Positions 32,044 to 41,216 of a stretch of DNA of 45,610 bases are shown piece after piece. Position numbers and translations under genes: made by a program. Within the stretch, counting starts at the first letter, position 1. Every line of letters starts with the position of its first letter. The notes under the pieces are model-generated. The model made no database searches. It was not told the DNA's origin and saw only the letters and a program-made list of their open reading frames with translations. The stretch comes from Pseudomonadota bacterium (GTDB taxonomy: Bacteria > Pseudomonadota > Gammaproteobacteria > Burkholderiales > Burkholderiaceae_C): positions 1 to 45,610 of the forward strand of contig JAKBBK010000016.1 of the NCBI GenBank assembly GCA_021808525.1, in the 5' to 3' direction.

Positions 32044-32994
32044 TCAGCCGCGGGCGCGGCCCTCGGGGCCGAGCCCGTAGGCTTCGTCGAGCATGCGCTC
32101 GACCTGCGGCTGCCAGGGCGGCAGCCACACCCCCAGCCAGTTTTTCAGGGCCTCGCAGTCCAGGCGGGAATTGGCCGGCCGCGGCGCCGCGGCCGGGTAG
32201 TCGGCGCTGGCGATGGGCTGCACCTGCGCGGCGTCGCAGCGCAGGCGCATGCCGCGCTGCGCGACGTGGCTGAGCACGTGGCAGGCGTAGCCGTGCCAGC
32301 TCGTGCAGCCGCTGCTGCTCAGGTGGTACAGCCCCGTGTTGGCGCGCACCAGGTCCGGCTCGCGCAACATGCGATGCAGCGCCAGCGCGCTGAGGTCGGC
32401 GATGAGTTCCGCGGAGGTCGGCGCCCCCACCTGGTCGGCCACCACGCGCAGGCTTTCGCGTTCGCTGCCCAGGCGCACCATGGTTTTCGCGAAATTGCCG
32501 CCACGCGCCGCGAACACCCAGGACGTGCGCAGGATCAGGTGCCTGCAGGCACTGGCGCGTATGGCCTGCTCGCCCTCGAGCTTGCTGCGTCCGTACACGC
32601 CCAGCGGGCGCGTGGGATCGTCTTCGCGCCACGGGCGCGTGCCGCTGCCGTCGAACACGTAGTCGGTCGAGTAGTGCAGCAGCCAGGCGCCGCTGGCCGC
32701 GGCATAGTCGGCCAGCAACGCGGGGCCCTCGGCATTCACGCGGTGGGCGAGCTCGGGCTCGCCCTGCGCCCGGTCCACCGCCGTGTAGGCGGCGGCGTTG
32801 ACCACCACGTCCGGACGCAGGCGATCCAGCAGGGCGCGCATGGCTCGCGCGTCGCCCAGATCGGCCTGCGCGCGCGCCATGGGCAGCAGCTCCCCCAGGG
32901 GCAGCAGGGCACGACGCAATTCCCAGCCCAGCTGTCCGTCGGCGCCCAGCAGCAGGATGCGCGGGCCTCGGGTCGCGGACGACGGCCCGCTCAC
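32044..32994 (-). CDS. rfbD: dTDP-4-dehydrorhamnose reductase
   Basis: A 316-residue short-chain dehydrogenase of the RmlD type, the last step of dTDP-L-rhamnose synthesis. The nucleotide motif is ILLLGADGQLG near the N-terminus. VDRAQGEPELAHRVNAEGPALLA and LLHYSTDYVFDGSG are RmlD signatures. The catalytic YGRSK follows, then LRTSWVFAARGGNFAKTM. The start is a GTG at 32994 overlapping the rfbB stop as GTGA; no suitable ATG lies near. Rhamnose goes to O-antigen or exopolysaccharide. rfbA and rfbC, often adjacent, do not follow. Confidence 0.92.
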   Translation of the reverse strand: MSGPSSATRGPRILLLGADGQLGWELRRALLPLGELLPMARAQADLGDARAMRALLDRLRPDVVVNAAAYTAVDRAQGEPELAHRVNAEGPALLADYAAASGAWLLHYSTDYVFDGSGTRPWREDDPTRPLGVYGRSKLEGEQAIRASACRHLILRTSWVFAARGGNFAKTMVRLGSERESLRVVADQVGAPTSAELIADLSALALHRMLREPDLVRANTGLYHLSSSGCTSWHGYACHVLSHVAQRGMRLRCDAAQVQPIASADYPAAAPRPANSRLDCEALKNWLGVWLPPWQPQVERMLDEAYGLGPEGRARG

Positions 32995-34037
32995 CGCAGG
33001 CTCGCTTCGCGGTAGCTCCCACTGAGCACATGCTCGACCCAGGCCTCGTGGTCCAGGTACCAGCGCACGGTGCGCTCCAGGCCGCTGGCGAAGTCCACCT
33101 GCGGGGTCCAGCCCAGCTCGCGCTGGAGCCGGGAGCCGTCGATGGCGTAGCGCCGGTCGTGCCCGGGGCGATCGGTCACGAAGGTGATCTGCCGCGCGTA
33201 GCCCAGGCCGTCGGCGCGCGGTCGCAGCAGGTCCAGCAAGGCGCACAGCTGGCGCACCAGGTCGATGTTGCGTACCTCGTTGCGCCCACCCACGTTGTAG
33301 CTGCGTCCGACTTCGCCGCGCGCCAGCACCAGCTCGATGGCCCGGCAGTGATCCTCCACGTACAGCCAGTCGCGCACGTTGGAGCCGTCGCCATACACGG
33401 GCAGGGGCTTGCCCGCCAGTGCATGGTGGATCATCAGGGGGATGAGCTTTTCCGGGAACTGATACGGCCCGTAGTTGTTGGAGCAGTTGGTGGTGAGCAC
33501 CAGCAGCCCGTAGGTATGGTGCCAGGCCCGCACCAGGTGGTCGCTGGCCGCCTTGCTGGCGGCGTAGGGGCTGTTGGGGGCATAGGCCGTGGTTTCCTGG
33601 AAAGGCGGGTCCTGCGGCCCCAGCGAACCGTAGACCTCGTCGGTGGACACGTGCAGGAAACGAAAGCCGGCCGCCTGCGGACCCTGCAGGCCCGCGTGGT
33701 AGGCGCGCGCAGCCTCCAGCAGCTCGAAAGTGCCCTGGACATTGGTGCGGATGAAGGCACCGGGGCCGTCGATGGAACGGTCCACATGGCTTTCCGCGGC
33801 GAAATGCACCAGCGCGCGTGGTTGATGCCTGTGCAGCAATTCGCGCACCGCGGCGCCGTCGCAGATGTCCACGCGCTCGAAGCCCAGGCGCGCGTCGGCG
33901 CGCAGATCGGCGAGGCTTTCCAGATTGCCGGCATAGGTCAGCGCGTCCAGCACCAGCAGGGGCTCGTCGTTGCGACGCAGCCAGGAATGCACGAAATTGG
34001 CGCCGATGAAGCCGGCGCCTCCGGTGACGAAGATCAT
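32991..34037 (-). CDS. rfbB: dTDP-glucose 4,6-dehydratase
   Basis: A 348-residue extended short-chain dehydrogenase. The N-terminal NAD motif is MIFVTGGAGFIGANFVHSW. FAAESHVDRSIDGP and HVSTDEVYGSLG (catalytic Thr-Asp-Glu) mark the RmlB family. YAASK supplies the catalytic Tyr and Lys, followed by TTNCSNNYGPYQFPEKLIPL. It converts dTDP-glucose to dTDP-4-keto-6-deoxyglucose. Translation is coupled to rfbD through a four-base overlap. The 206 bp to divergent pgi contain TAGAAT at 34132-34137 that might be a pgi -10, with no convincing -35. Confidence 0.95.
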   Translation of the reverse strand: MIFVTGGAGFIGANFVHSWLRRNDEPLLVLDALTYAGNLESLADLRADARLGFERVDICDGAAVRELLHRHQPRALVHFAAESHVDRSIDGPGAFIRTNVQGTFELLEAARAYHAGLQGPQAAGFRFLHVSTDEVYGSLGPQDPPFQETTAYAPNSPYAASKAASDHLVRAWHHTYGLLVLTTNCSNNYGPYQFPEKLIPLMIHHALAGKPLPVYGDGSNVRDWLYVEDHCRAIELVLARGEVGRSYNVGGRNEVRNIDLVRQLCALLDLLRPRADGLGYARQITFVTDRPGHDRRYAIDGSRLQRELGWTPQVDFASGLERTVRWYLDHEAWVEHVLSGSYREASLR

Positions 34038-34243
34038 GGGTGGGGGTCCGGTGCGAACTGCGGCGGCTTGCCGCGCGACGCATTCTAGGAGCCGGCGCGG
34101 GGACGTCCGCCGGAAAACCCTGCGGACCCGGTAGAATCCCCAGGTTTGGCGCGGGGGTACCACGCACGCCACCGGGGGAGCAAGCATGCCGCCGGTGCAA
34201 CCCGCCCTCCCGAACCGCCCGGCGCGCCGGGCCGACGCCCGAC

Positions 34244-35752
34244 ATGCCCGCAAGCACCTCCATCGACACCTCAGGGCTGCGCCTGGAGTTCACGCGCCAC
34301 GGCGCCCAGGCCCTTGCCACGGCTCGCACCACCCTGGCCACGCTGCCGCAGCAACCCGGCGAGCTGGTCTCCAGCAGCGTACTCAACGGCAGCGAGGGTC
34401 GTCCGGCCTGGCACATGCTTTCCCGCCTGGGCGCCCAGGGCCGCGACGCACCGGCCGCGGCGGCCGCCGCCTTCCTGCAGGCCGAACACGAGCGCATGGT
34501 CGAATGGGCCGAGAAACTGATCGGCTCCTCCGAACAGCCACTGGACATCATCCACCTCGGCGCCGGAGGCTCGGAGACCCCGATGCTGGCGCTGCACACC
34601 GCGCTGGCGGTACTGCGGCAGCCGCGTTGCCGCGTGCACTGGGTGGCCAACCTCGACGGCTCGACCCTGGAAGCCGCGCTGCAGGCCAGCGACCCCAGGC
34701 GCACCTGGGTGCTGGTCAACAGCAAGTCCTTCCGCACCCAGGAGGTCATGCGCAACGCGGAGTCGGTGGTGCAATGGCTGCAGTCCCACCTGGGCGCGGA
34801 GCAGGCCCGCGCCCGCCTGGTCGCGCTGACCGCCAACGCCGAGGCCGCCTACCAGCGATTCGGCATGCCCATGAGCCAGGTGTTCCGCTCGCTGCCCGAG
34901 ATCGGCGGGCGCTTCTCCCTGTGGAGCGCCCATGGCATGGCCCTGTTGCTGGCCTTCGGGGCCGAAGCGGTGGCCGAACTGCATGCCGGCGCGCTGGACA
35001 TGGACCGCCATTTCCTCGAGACCCCGCTGGTCTCCAGCGCCCCGGGCCTGCTGGCCGGCCTGTCGCATGCCTATCGGGTGCGTTTCGGCCTGCCGCTGCT
35101 GTCCATCGGGCTGTACGGCGACGCCTTCGCCCACATGCCGCTGTACCTGCAGCAGTTGCTCATGGAGTCGCTGGGCAAGTCCACCTCGGCCGACGGGCTG
35201 CAGCCGGTGGCGGTCAGCGGGCCGGCGGTGATCAGCGGCGTGGGCACGCCGGTGCAGCACACCTACTTCCAGCTGCTGCACCAGGCGGCGGTGCCGGTGT
35301 TCCACGAGATCGTCGCCGTGGCCAGGCCCTGGCACGCGCGCCACGCCGAGCACCTGGCGCTGCTGTCCAATGCCCTCGGCCAGGCCGATGCGCTGTGGAA
35401 CGGCAAGGACGCCTCCAGCTGGCAGCGCGAATTGATGCAACAGGGCATGCCGGCGGCCGAGGCGCTGCGCGCGGCCCACCACCGCGCCTGCCCGGGCGGA
35501 CGCCCGTCGACCTTCATCTGGATTCACGAACTGCGGCCGCACCAGTTGGGCGCCCTGCTCGCGCTGTACGAACACCGCACCGTGGTCGAAGGCTGGCTGT
35601 ATGGCATCAACCCCTTCGACCAATGGGGCGTGGAGCTCGGCAAGACCCTGGCCACGCGCATCGAACAGGCCCTGCTGACCCGCGACGCCCAGGGCCTGAG
35701 CGACGAGACCACCGCATCCATCGACTACCTTCGCCAACAACTCGCCTCATGA
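34244..35752 (+). CDS. pgi: glucose-6-phosphate isomerase, with a substituted active-site glutamate
   Basis: A 502-residue short-form phosphoglucose isomerase that interconverts glucose-6-phosphate and fructose-6-phosphate. LGAGGSETP and [11 protein letters not shown] are the sugar-phosphate loops. [18 protein letters not shown] and [14 protein letters not shown] are the two family signatures, including the catalytic Lys. The His of FQLLHQ is present. The segment [15 protein letters not shown] aligns without gaps to the E. coli GPIIWGEPGTNGQH region, and places Gly332 where the catalytic-base Glu normally lies; the following Asn and Gly are also changed. It is about 45 residues shorter than E. 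coli Pgi, mainly at the N-terminus. The ATG at 34244 is the first after the 206-bp gap. lysS overlaps its stop. Confidence 0.88.
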   Translation: MPASTSIDTSGLRLEFTRHGAQALATARTTLATLPQQPGELVSSSVLNGSEGRPAWHMLSRLGAQGRDAPAAAAAAFLQAEHERMVEWAEKLIGSSEQPLDIIHLGAGGSETPMLALHTALAVLRQPRCRVHWVANLDGSTLEAALQASDPRRTWVLVNSKSFRTQEVMRNAESVVQWLQSHLGAEQARARLVALTANAEAAYQRFGMPMSQVFRSLPEIGGRFSLWSAHGMALLLAFGAEAVAELHAGALDMDRHFLETPLVSSAPGLLAGLSHAYRVRFGLPLLSIGLYGDAFAHMPLYLQQLLMESLGKSTSADGLQPVAVSGPAVISGVGTPVQHTYFQLLHQAAVPVFHEIVAVARPWHARHAEHLALLSNALGQADALWNGKDASSWQRELMQQGMPAAEALRAAHHRACPGGRPSTFIWIHELRPHQLGALLALYEHRTVVEGWLYGINPFDQWGVELGKTLATRIEQALLTRDAQGLSDETTASIDYLRQQLAS

Positions 35753-37278
35753 CCAAGCCATCCGCCGAAGCGCCCGACGCGAGCGCGCCCAGCAGCCCAG
35801 CGAACGCCTCGGCCCTGCTGGGCGAGCGTCGCGCCAAGCTGGCCGCGCTGCGCGCCCAGGGCAGCGCCTACCCCAACGACTTCAAGCCCGACGCCCGCGC
35901 GGCCTCGCTGCATGCCGACTACGACCCGGTTCCCGGCGACGAGTTGCCGGCGCTGGCGCGCCAGGTCTCGGTGGCCGGGCGCCTGATGCTCAAGCGCGTG
36001 ATGGGCAAGGCCAGCTTCGGCACCTTGCAGGACGCCAGCGGACGCATCCAGATCTACGTCACCAACGACCATACCGGCGAGGCCGGTCACGCCGCCTTCA
36101 AGCACTTCGACCTCGGCGACATCGTGGCCTGCCGGGGCACCCTGTTCAAGACCCGCAGCGGCGAACTGACCGTGCAGGCCACCGAACTGCGCCTGCTGGC
36201 CAAGAACCTGCACCCCCTGCCGGACAAGTTCCACGGCCTGGAGGACGTGGAGACGCGCTACCGCCAGCGCTACGTGGACCTGCTGGTCACGCCCGAGTCG
36301 CGCCAGCGCTTCGTGGACCGCGGGCGCATCGTCTCGGCGCTGCGCGTGGAAATGGAGCAGGCCGGCTTCGTCGAGGTGGAAACCCCGATGCTGCACCCCA
36401 TTCCCGGCGGCGCCAACGCCAAGCCCTTCATCACCCACCACAATGCGCTGGACCAGGAGATGTTCCTGCGCATCGCCCCCGAGCTGTACCTCAAGCGCCT
36501 GGTGGTCGGAGGCTTCGAGCGGGTGTTCGAGATCAACCGCAACTTCCGCAACGAGGGCATCTCGGTACGCCACAACCCCGAGTTCACGATGATGGAGTTC
36601 TATTGCGCCTACTGGAACCACCAGGACGTGATGGACTACACCGAGGGCCTGCTGCGCCAGGCCGCGATCCGCGCCCGCGGGGCGGCGCGCTTCCAGTACC
36701 AGGGGCGCGAGATCGATTTCGACTCCGGCTTCGCGCGCCTGAGCGTGCGCGAGGCCGTGGCGCTGCATGCCGGGCTGGACGCACGGGCGCTGGACGACCC
36801 GCGGGCCCTGCGCGACGTGCTGCAGCGAGCCGGCGAACCCGCCCCCGCCCACTGGGGCGTGCCGGAACTGCAGTTCGGCGTGTTCGAGGCCGTGGTCGAG
36901 GAAAGGCTCTGGCAGCCCACCTTCATCGTCGACTACCCCGTGGAGGTCTCGCCGCTGGCACGCGCCAGCGACTCCGACCCCGGCGTCGCCGAGCGCTTCG
37001 AGTTGTTCATCGCCGGACGCGAGATCGCCAACGGCTTTTCCGAGCTCAACGACCCGGAAGACCAGGCGGCGCGCTTCGCCGCGCAGGTGGCGAACAAGGA
37101 TGCCGGCGACGAGGAAGCCATGTACTTCGACGCCGACTACATCCGCGCGCTCGAGGTGGGCATGCCCCCCGCCGGCGGCTGCGGCATCGGCATCGACCGC
37201 CTGGTCATGCTGCTGACCGACGCGCCCAGCATCCGCGACGTGATCCTGTTCCCGGCGCTGCGCCGCTCGGCCGGATGA
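35749..37278 (+). CDS. lysS: lysyl-tRNA synthetase, class II
   Basis: A 509-residue class-II enzyme. The N-terminal OB-fold covers about 65-165 ([32 protein letters not shown]). The catalytic domain has motif 1 near [21 protein letters not shown]. Motif 2 is [20 protein letters not shown], and motif 3 is [26 protein letters not shown]. It charges tRNA-Lys. The ATG at 35749 overlaps the pgi stop (ATGA), and the following gene overlaps in the same way, so pgi, lysS and the spermidine-synthase-like gene are translationally linked. The length and motifs are standard. Confidence 0.97.
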   Translation: MTKPSAEAPDASAPSSPANASALLGERRAKLAALRAQGSAYPNDFKPDARAASLHADYDPVPGDELPALARQVSVAGRLMLKRVMGKASFGTLQDASGRIQIYVTNDHTGEAGHAAFKHFDLGDIVACRGTLFKTRSGELTVQATELRLLAKNLHPLPDKFHGLEDVETRYRQRYVDLLVTPESRQRFVDRGRIVSALRVEMEQAGFVEVETPMLHPIPGGANAKPFITHHNALDQEMFLRIAPELYLKRLVVGGFERVFEINRNFRNEGISVRHNPEFTMMEFYCAYWNHQDVMDYTEGLLRQAAIRARGAARFQYQGREIDFDSGFARLSVREAVALHAGLDARALDDPRALRDVLQRAGEPAPAHWGVPELQFGVFEAVVEERLWQPTFIVDYPVEVSPLARASDSDPGVAERFELFIAGREIANGFSELNDPEDQAARFAAQVANKDAGDEEAMYFDADYIRALEVGMPPAGGCGIGIDRLVMLLTDAPSIRDVILFPALRRSAG

Positions 37279-38036
37279 TGCGACGGCGACGCCGGCCGGA
37301 CGAGCCCTTCCTGTGCCAGGAGCGCGGCGAGGTGTCGCTGCACTTCGGCATGTCGGCCCTGCAGAGTCGCATGCGCAGCGCCGAGCCCAACCGCCTGGTG
37401 CTCGACTACACCCGGGCCATGATGGCCTTCGTGCTGCTGCAGCCCCAGCCGGAACATGTGGTGATGATCGGCCTGGGCGGAGGCTCCCTGGCCAAGTACT
37501 GCCATGCCCATCTGCCGGGCTCGCGCTTCACGGCGGTGGAGATCAACCCCGAGGTGATCGCCATGCGCGGCGCCTTCGCCGTGCCGCCCGACGACCAGCG
37601 CTTCGCCGTGGTGCAGGCCGACGGGGCGCTGTGGATCCGCGAGCACGAACAGTCCTGCGACGTACTGCTGCTCGACGGCTTCGACTCCGCCGGTCTGCCC
37701 GAATCCCTGTCCAGCCAGGCGTTCTACGACGCCTGCGCGCGCGCGCTGCGCCCCGGCGGAGTGCTGGTGTCCAATCTGTGGGCCCCGGAATTCCGGCGCG
37801 ACGAAGCCATCCGCCGCATGCGCGCGGCCTTCGACTCCGGCGTGGCCGCGATGAGCGCCGAGCAGGGCGAGAACACCATCGCCTTCGCGCGCCGCGCGGC
37901 CGGCTGGCCCTCGCGGGAACGATTGTTCCAGCGCGCCCGCGAGCTCGAGGAGCAGCACGCGCTGGACCTGCAGGCCGCGGCGCGCCGCCTGGCCATGGCC
38001 CTGGCCGGTGCGCCGGTCGACACGGATTCTTGCTGA
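37275..38036 (+). CDS. spermidine-synthase-like methyltransferase-fold protein
   Basis: A 253-residue protein with the Rossmann core of spermidine synthase and class-I methyltransferases. [14 protein letters not shown] is the nucleotide-loop motif, [14 protein letters not shown] the acidic end of strand 2, and [26 protein letters not shown] the active-site-like strand 4. True spermidine synthases are longer and have a conserved gatekeeping loop that I do not see clearly. Many Proteobacteria have such short SpeE homologues of unknown substrate, so I leave it unnamed. The start overlaps the lysS stop codon; ATGs at 37275 and 37278 are both possible. Confidence 0.8.
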   Translation: MMRRRRRPDEPFLCQERGEVSLHFGMSALQSRMRSAEPNRLVLDYTRAMMAFVLLQPQPEHVVMIGLGGGSLAKYCHAHLPGSRFTAVEINPEVIAMRGAFAVPPDDQRFAVVQADGALWIREHEQSCDVLLLDGFDSAGLPESLSSQAFYDACARALRPGGVLVSNLWAPEFRRDEAIRRMRAAFDSGVAAMSAEQGENTIAFARRAAGWPSRERLFQRARELEEQHALDLQAAARRLAMALAGAPVDTDSC

Positions 38037-38146
38037 AACCCCTGGTTTCCTGCGGGAAAGGCCTGCACGCAGGCTTCTCGGCGCGCTACAGTGCCGCAAG
38101 GCCTCGCGGCGCGCACGCCGAGGCCGGGCCCTGCCGGACCTTTCCG

Positions 38147-38626
38147 ATGAGCACCCTGTTGCATGTAGTCTTCTGGCGCCACGCCGAGGCCGAGGAATCC
38201 GCCCCCGGCGGCGACGACCTGCGCCGCGCGTTGACCCGCGAGGGCCGGCGCGACGCCAGCGCGATGGCCGCCTGGATCAAGGCCCATGTGCCCAAGCCCT
38301 GGACCGTGTGCTGCAGCCCCGCGCTGCGCAGCCGGCAGACCGCGCTGGCCCTGGCCGACTACCCGGTCGAGCGCCCCGAGCTGGCGCCCGAGCGCTCCGT
38401 CGAGGACATCCTGGGGGTGGTCGAATCCTGCCGCGAGGACGGTCATGCGCTGGTGCTGTGCGGGCACCAGCCTGCCCTGGGCAGCGCGGCGCTGCGCTGG
38501 CTGTGCGAGGCGCAGGCCCCCTTCACCCTGCGCAAGGGCGGGCTCATGTGGGTGTGCGAACGCGAGCGCGCGGGCCAGCCGGCACGCGTGCTGCGAGCCT
38601 GCGTCAGCCCCGACCTGCTCGACTGA
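38147..38626 (+). CDS. sixA: phosphohistidine phosphatase SixA
   Basis: A 159-residue histidine-phosphatase-superfamily protein. The N-terminal Arg11-His12 of WRHAEA supplies the phosphate-accepting histidine, and His107 in LCGHQPALG is the second catalytic histidine. CSPALRSRQTA is the usual middle motif. SixA removes phosphate from histidine of phosphotransfer proteins (ArcB or a nitrogen-PTS protein in E. coli). The 110 bp upstream hold two small stem-loops, 38035-38049 and 38061-38074. The latter may end the lysS transcript. Confidence 0.87.
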   Translation: MSTLLHVVFWRHAEAEESAPGGDDLRRALTREGRRDASAMAAWIKAHVPKPWTVCCSPALRSRQTALALADYPVERPELAPERSVEDILGVVESCREDGHALVLCGHQPALGSAALRWLCEAQAPFTLRKGGLMWVCERERAGQPARVLRACVSPDLLD

Positions 38627-38655
38627 GCCCCCCGCGCCCGGCCCTCGCGCCCGAG

Positions 38656-38671
38656 GCGCCACGCGTGGCGC
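38656..38671. other. 16-bp perfect palindrome before the Pho box
   Basis: GCGCCACG followed immediately by CGTGGCGC. It lies 29 bp after the sixA stop and three bases before the first Pho repeat. It could be the sixA terminator stem or an operator. Confidence 0.5.
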
Positions 38672-38674
38672 GCG

Positions 38675-38714
38675 CTGTCATCGTGGCGTCACCGTTCGGT
38701 CACGGGATCGACAT
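38675..38714 (+). promoter_or_regulatory. candidate Pho box (four PhoB half-sites) upstream of olsB
   Basis: CTGTCAT (38675-38681), GCGTCAC (38686-38692), CGGTCAC (38697-38703) and the weaker TCGACAT (38708-38714) repeat with an exact 11-bp period, the spacing of PhoB half-sites. The first matches the E. coli CTGTCAT half-site perfectly. Confidence 0.7.
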
Positions 38715-38724
38715 GTGGCTCTCG

Positions 38725-38730
38725 TATCGT
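38725..38730 (+). promoter_or_regulatory. -10 element of olsB
   Basis: TATCGT lies exactly 10 bp after the last Pho repeat. That is the same gap as between the Pho box and -10 of E. coli phoA, as I remember that promoter. No -35 is present, as expected when PhoB replaces it. Confidence 0.5.
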
Positions 38731-38759
38731 GTTGCAACATCTGACACGAGGAGCATGGC

Positions 38760-39542
38760 ATGTTCGATCACGACCCCGCGGATACCGCCCGCCAGGGCCG
38801 GCTGCTGAGCGGCGCGGCCAGCGCACGCGGCAAGCTGCGCATCTCCTGGGCGCGCCACGAGGACGAAGTGCGGGAAGCCCAGAGACTGCGCTGGAAGATC
38901 TTCGTCGAGGAACTCGGCGCCCGCGCGAGCAGCCCCGAGCCCGGATACGACATCGACATCTTCGACCCCTATTGCGACCACCTGCTGGCGCGCGACGACG
39001 ACGACCGCCTGGTGGGCACCTACCGCGTACTGCCCCCGCATCAGGCCAAGCGCATCGGCGGCCTGTACTCGGAAACCGAGTTCGACCTCACGCGCCTTCT
39101 GCACCTGCGCCCGCGCCTGCTCGAGCTCGGCCGCGCCTGCGTGCACCGCGACCATCGCAGCGGCGGCGTCATCCTGGCCCTGTGGGCGGGACTGGCCGAC
39201 TACATGCGACGTCAGGAGCTGCAGGCCATGATCGGCTGCTCCAGCGTGTCCATGCGCGATGGCGGGCACTACGCCGCCAGCCTCTGGGCGCGCCTGCGAG
39301 CCACCCACCTGGCGCCGGCCGAGGACCAGGTGCAGCCACGGCTCGCGCTGCCGGTGGACAGCCTGCGCCAGGACCTGCCCACCGAGCCCCCCGCGCTGCT
39401 CAAGGGCTACCTGCGCGTGGGCGCGCGGGTCTGCGGGGCCCCGGCCTGGGATCCCGACTTCAACACCGCGGACTTCCCGCTGCTGATGCGCCTGGACGCC
39501 GTGCAGCAGCGCTACGCGCGGCATTTCCTCGGCAACGCCTGA
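38760..39542 (+). CDS. olsB: ornithine-lipid synthase N-acyltransferase OlsB
   Basis: A 260-residue GNAT-fold acyltransferase. The N-terminal ISWARHEDEVREAQRLRWKIFVEELGA and DPYCDHLLARDDDDRLVGTYRVLPPHQAKRIGG are typical of OlsB. LLELGRACVHRDHRSGGVILALW follows in the acyl-binding core, and IGCSSVSMRDGGHYAASLWARL after it. OlsB transfers a 3-hydroxyacyl group from ACP to ornithine, the first step of phosphorus-free ornithine lipid. The ATG is preceded by AGGAG (38748-38752). A four-repeat Pho box lies upstream and phoB is in the same block, which fits membrane lipid replacement under phosphate starvation. OlsA is not in the window. Confidence 0.87.
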   Translation: MFDHDPADTARQGRLLSGAASARGKLRISWARHEDEVREAQRLRWKIFVEELGARASSPEPGYDIDIFDPYCDHLLARDDDDRLVGTYRVLPPHQAKRIGGLYSETEFDLTRLLHLRPRLLELGRACVHRDHRSGGVILALWAGLADYMRRQELQAMIGCSSVSMRDGGHYAASLWARLRATHLAPAEDQVQPRLALPVDSLRQDLPTEPPALLKGYLRVGARVCGAPAWDPDFNTADFPLLMRLDAVQQRYARHFLGNA

Positions 39543-39564
39543 GAGCGCCCCGAGGCCGGCCGCC

Positions 39565-41094
39565 TCAGACGCTCACCTGGGCCTGGAGCTGCAACTGCAG
39601 GTCCAGGCCCACGCGCTGCCACTCGGAGACTTCCTGCTCCAGGCTGTACTGGGTGAGCGGCGAGGCGCGCAGCCAGCGCGCGGCGGCCTCGATGCGCGTG
39701 CCGGAAACCCCCTGCGGCCCGGCCACCAGGCGCAGGCCTCCGTCGAGCTCCACGTCGCGCCGGTTGCGCGCCAGCAGCACGGCCAGGCGCAGGGCCAGCA
39801 GCGCGCGCAGGTCGACGGGTGGCCCGGTGAGGGCACCCAGCTTTTTCAGCTTGCCTCCATGGCACAGCAGCATCTCGGCCATCGCCGCCTGCTCGCTGCG
39901 CGAGAACCCCGGCATGTCCGCGTTGCCGACGATGTAGGCCGAATGCTTGTGGTAGGCGCTGTGGGAAATGGACAGCCCCACCTCGTGCAGCTGCGCCGCC
40001 CAGCGCAGCGCCTGGCGGCGCTCGGCCGAAGCCCCGGGATCGAGCTGCTCCAGCAATCGCAACGCCAGCTGCTCCACGCGCGCCGACTGGCGCGCGTCGA
40101 CCCCGTAGCGCTGCGTGAACTGCTGCACCGTGAGCTCGCGCATGTCCTGCTGCTGCTCGCGCCCCAGCAGGTCGTACAGCACGCCCAGGCGCAAGCCGGC
40201 GTCGGTGGCCTCCATGTCCTTCAGGCCCAGTTCCTCGAACACCGCCAGCATGATGGCCAGGCCGCCGGCGGCCACCGGCAGGCGGTCGGGCTTGAGCCCG
40301 GGCATGCGCAAGGTGCTCAGGTCCTCGGCCTGCACGTAGATCTTGCGCAGGCGGCGCAGCCCGGCACGGGTGATGCCCAGGCTGGCGCCGGCATCGTTGA
40401 GCTGGCTGCCCACGAGAATGTCCGCCAGCGCGCGTGCCGTGCCGCTGGAGCCCACCGCGGAGGCCCAGCCCGTCTTGCGGAAGTCGCGCGCGATGATCTG
40501 GATCTCGCGCCGCGCCGCCAGCTCGGCGGACTTCATGCGCTGCTCGTCGACCCGCCCTGCGGGGAAGAACTCGCGGGTCATGGACACGCAGCCGATGTAC
40601 AGGGACTCCATCATGCGCGGCTCCAGGCCGGAGCCGATGATGAATTCGGTGGAACCGCCGCCGATGTCCACCACCAGGCGGTGCCCCGCCGAGGGGGTCA
40701 CCGAATGGGCCGCGCCGATGTAGACCAGGCGCGCTTCCTCGCGCCCCGCGATCACCTCGATGGGGAAACCCAGCGCCTGCTGCGCGCGCTCCAGGAAGGC
40801 CGGGGCGTTCTTGGCCACGCGCACCGCGTTGGTGGCCACCGCGCGCACCCGCTCGGGGTGGAACTGGCGCAGGCGCTCGCCGAAACGACGCAGCGTGGCC
40901 AGCGCCCGCTGCTGGCTTTCCTCGGTCAGGCTCTTGTTCTCGTCCAGGCCCGCGCCCAGGCGCACCGGCTCGCGCAGGGAATCCAGGGGATAGATCTGCG
41001 CGCCGTGGGGACTTTCGGCGGCCTTGCCCACCAGCATCCGAAAGCTGTTGGAGCCTAGGTCGACGGCGGCGAGGTGCTGGACTTTCAGGGACAT
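39565..41094 (-). CDS. ppx: exopolyphosphatase / guanosine pentaphosphate phosphatase
   Basis: A 509-residue Ppx/GppA protein. The ASKHA-fold N-terminal half has LAAVDLGSNSFRMLVG, AVATNAVRVAKN, the catalytic-Glu loop VIAGREEARLVYIG, and VDIGGGSTEFI, all canonical. The C-terminal half (about 310-509) is HD-like (RWAAQLHEVGLSISHSAYHKHSAYIV, then the helical tail). It hydrolyses terminal phosphate from polyphosphate and possibly pppGpp. It is divergent from ppk across 122 bp. The ATG at 41094 was preferred to one eight codons upstream because family similarity starts at MSLKVQHLAAVD. Confidence 0.93.
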   Translation of the reverse strand: MSLKVQHLAAVDLGSNSFRMLVGKAAESPHGAQIYPLDSLREPVRLGAGLDENKSLTEESQQRALATLRRFGERLRQFHPERVRAVATNAVRVAKNAPAFLERAQQALGFPIEVIAGREEARLVYIGAAHSVTPSAGHRLVVDIGGGSTEFIIGSGLEPRMMESLYIGCVSMTREFFPAGRVDEQRMKSAELAARREIQIIARDFRKTGWASAVGSSGTARALADILVGSQLNDAGASLGITRAGLRRLRKIYVQAEDLSTLRMPGLKPDRLPVAAGGLAIMLAVFEELGLKDMEATDAGLRLGVLYDLLGREQQQDMRELTVQQFTQRYGVDARQSARVEQLALRLLEQLDPGASAERRQALRWAAQLHEVGLSISHSAYHKHSAYIVGNADMPGFSRSEQAAMAEMLLCHGGKLKKLGALTGPPVDLRALLALRLAVLLARNRRDVELDGGLRLVAGPQGVSGTRIEAAARWLRASPLTQYSLEQEVSEWQRVGLDLQLQLQAQVSV

Positions 41095-41116
41095 GGCGCA
41101 AGTTGAACACGGCCGC

Positions 41117-41151
41117 ATGACACGCCCTTGACGATGTCATGTAGATTTCAC
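41117..41151. promoter_or_regulatory. candidate Pho boxes between ppx and ppk
   Basis: Plus strand, toward ppk: ATGTCAT (41134-41140) and ATTTCAC (41145-41151), 11-bp period, with GATCGT at 41162-41167 exactly ten bases later. Minus strand, toward ppx: TCGTCAA (41134-41128) and GTGTCAT (41123-41117), also 11-bp period but weaker. Each pair departs from consensus at several positions. Confidence 0.4.
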
Positions 41152-41216
41152 GGGAATGTGGGATCGTAAGCCTTTCGCGCCTCCGCACGCGGCAGTTTCC
41201 CGTTTCCGAATCTTCC

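Noticed and set aside
34038-34243. A promoter for pgi at TAGAAT (34132-34137).
   Set aside because: No acceptable -35 hexamer at 16-18 bp; kept only as a remark.
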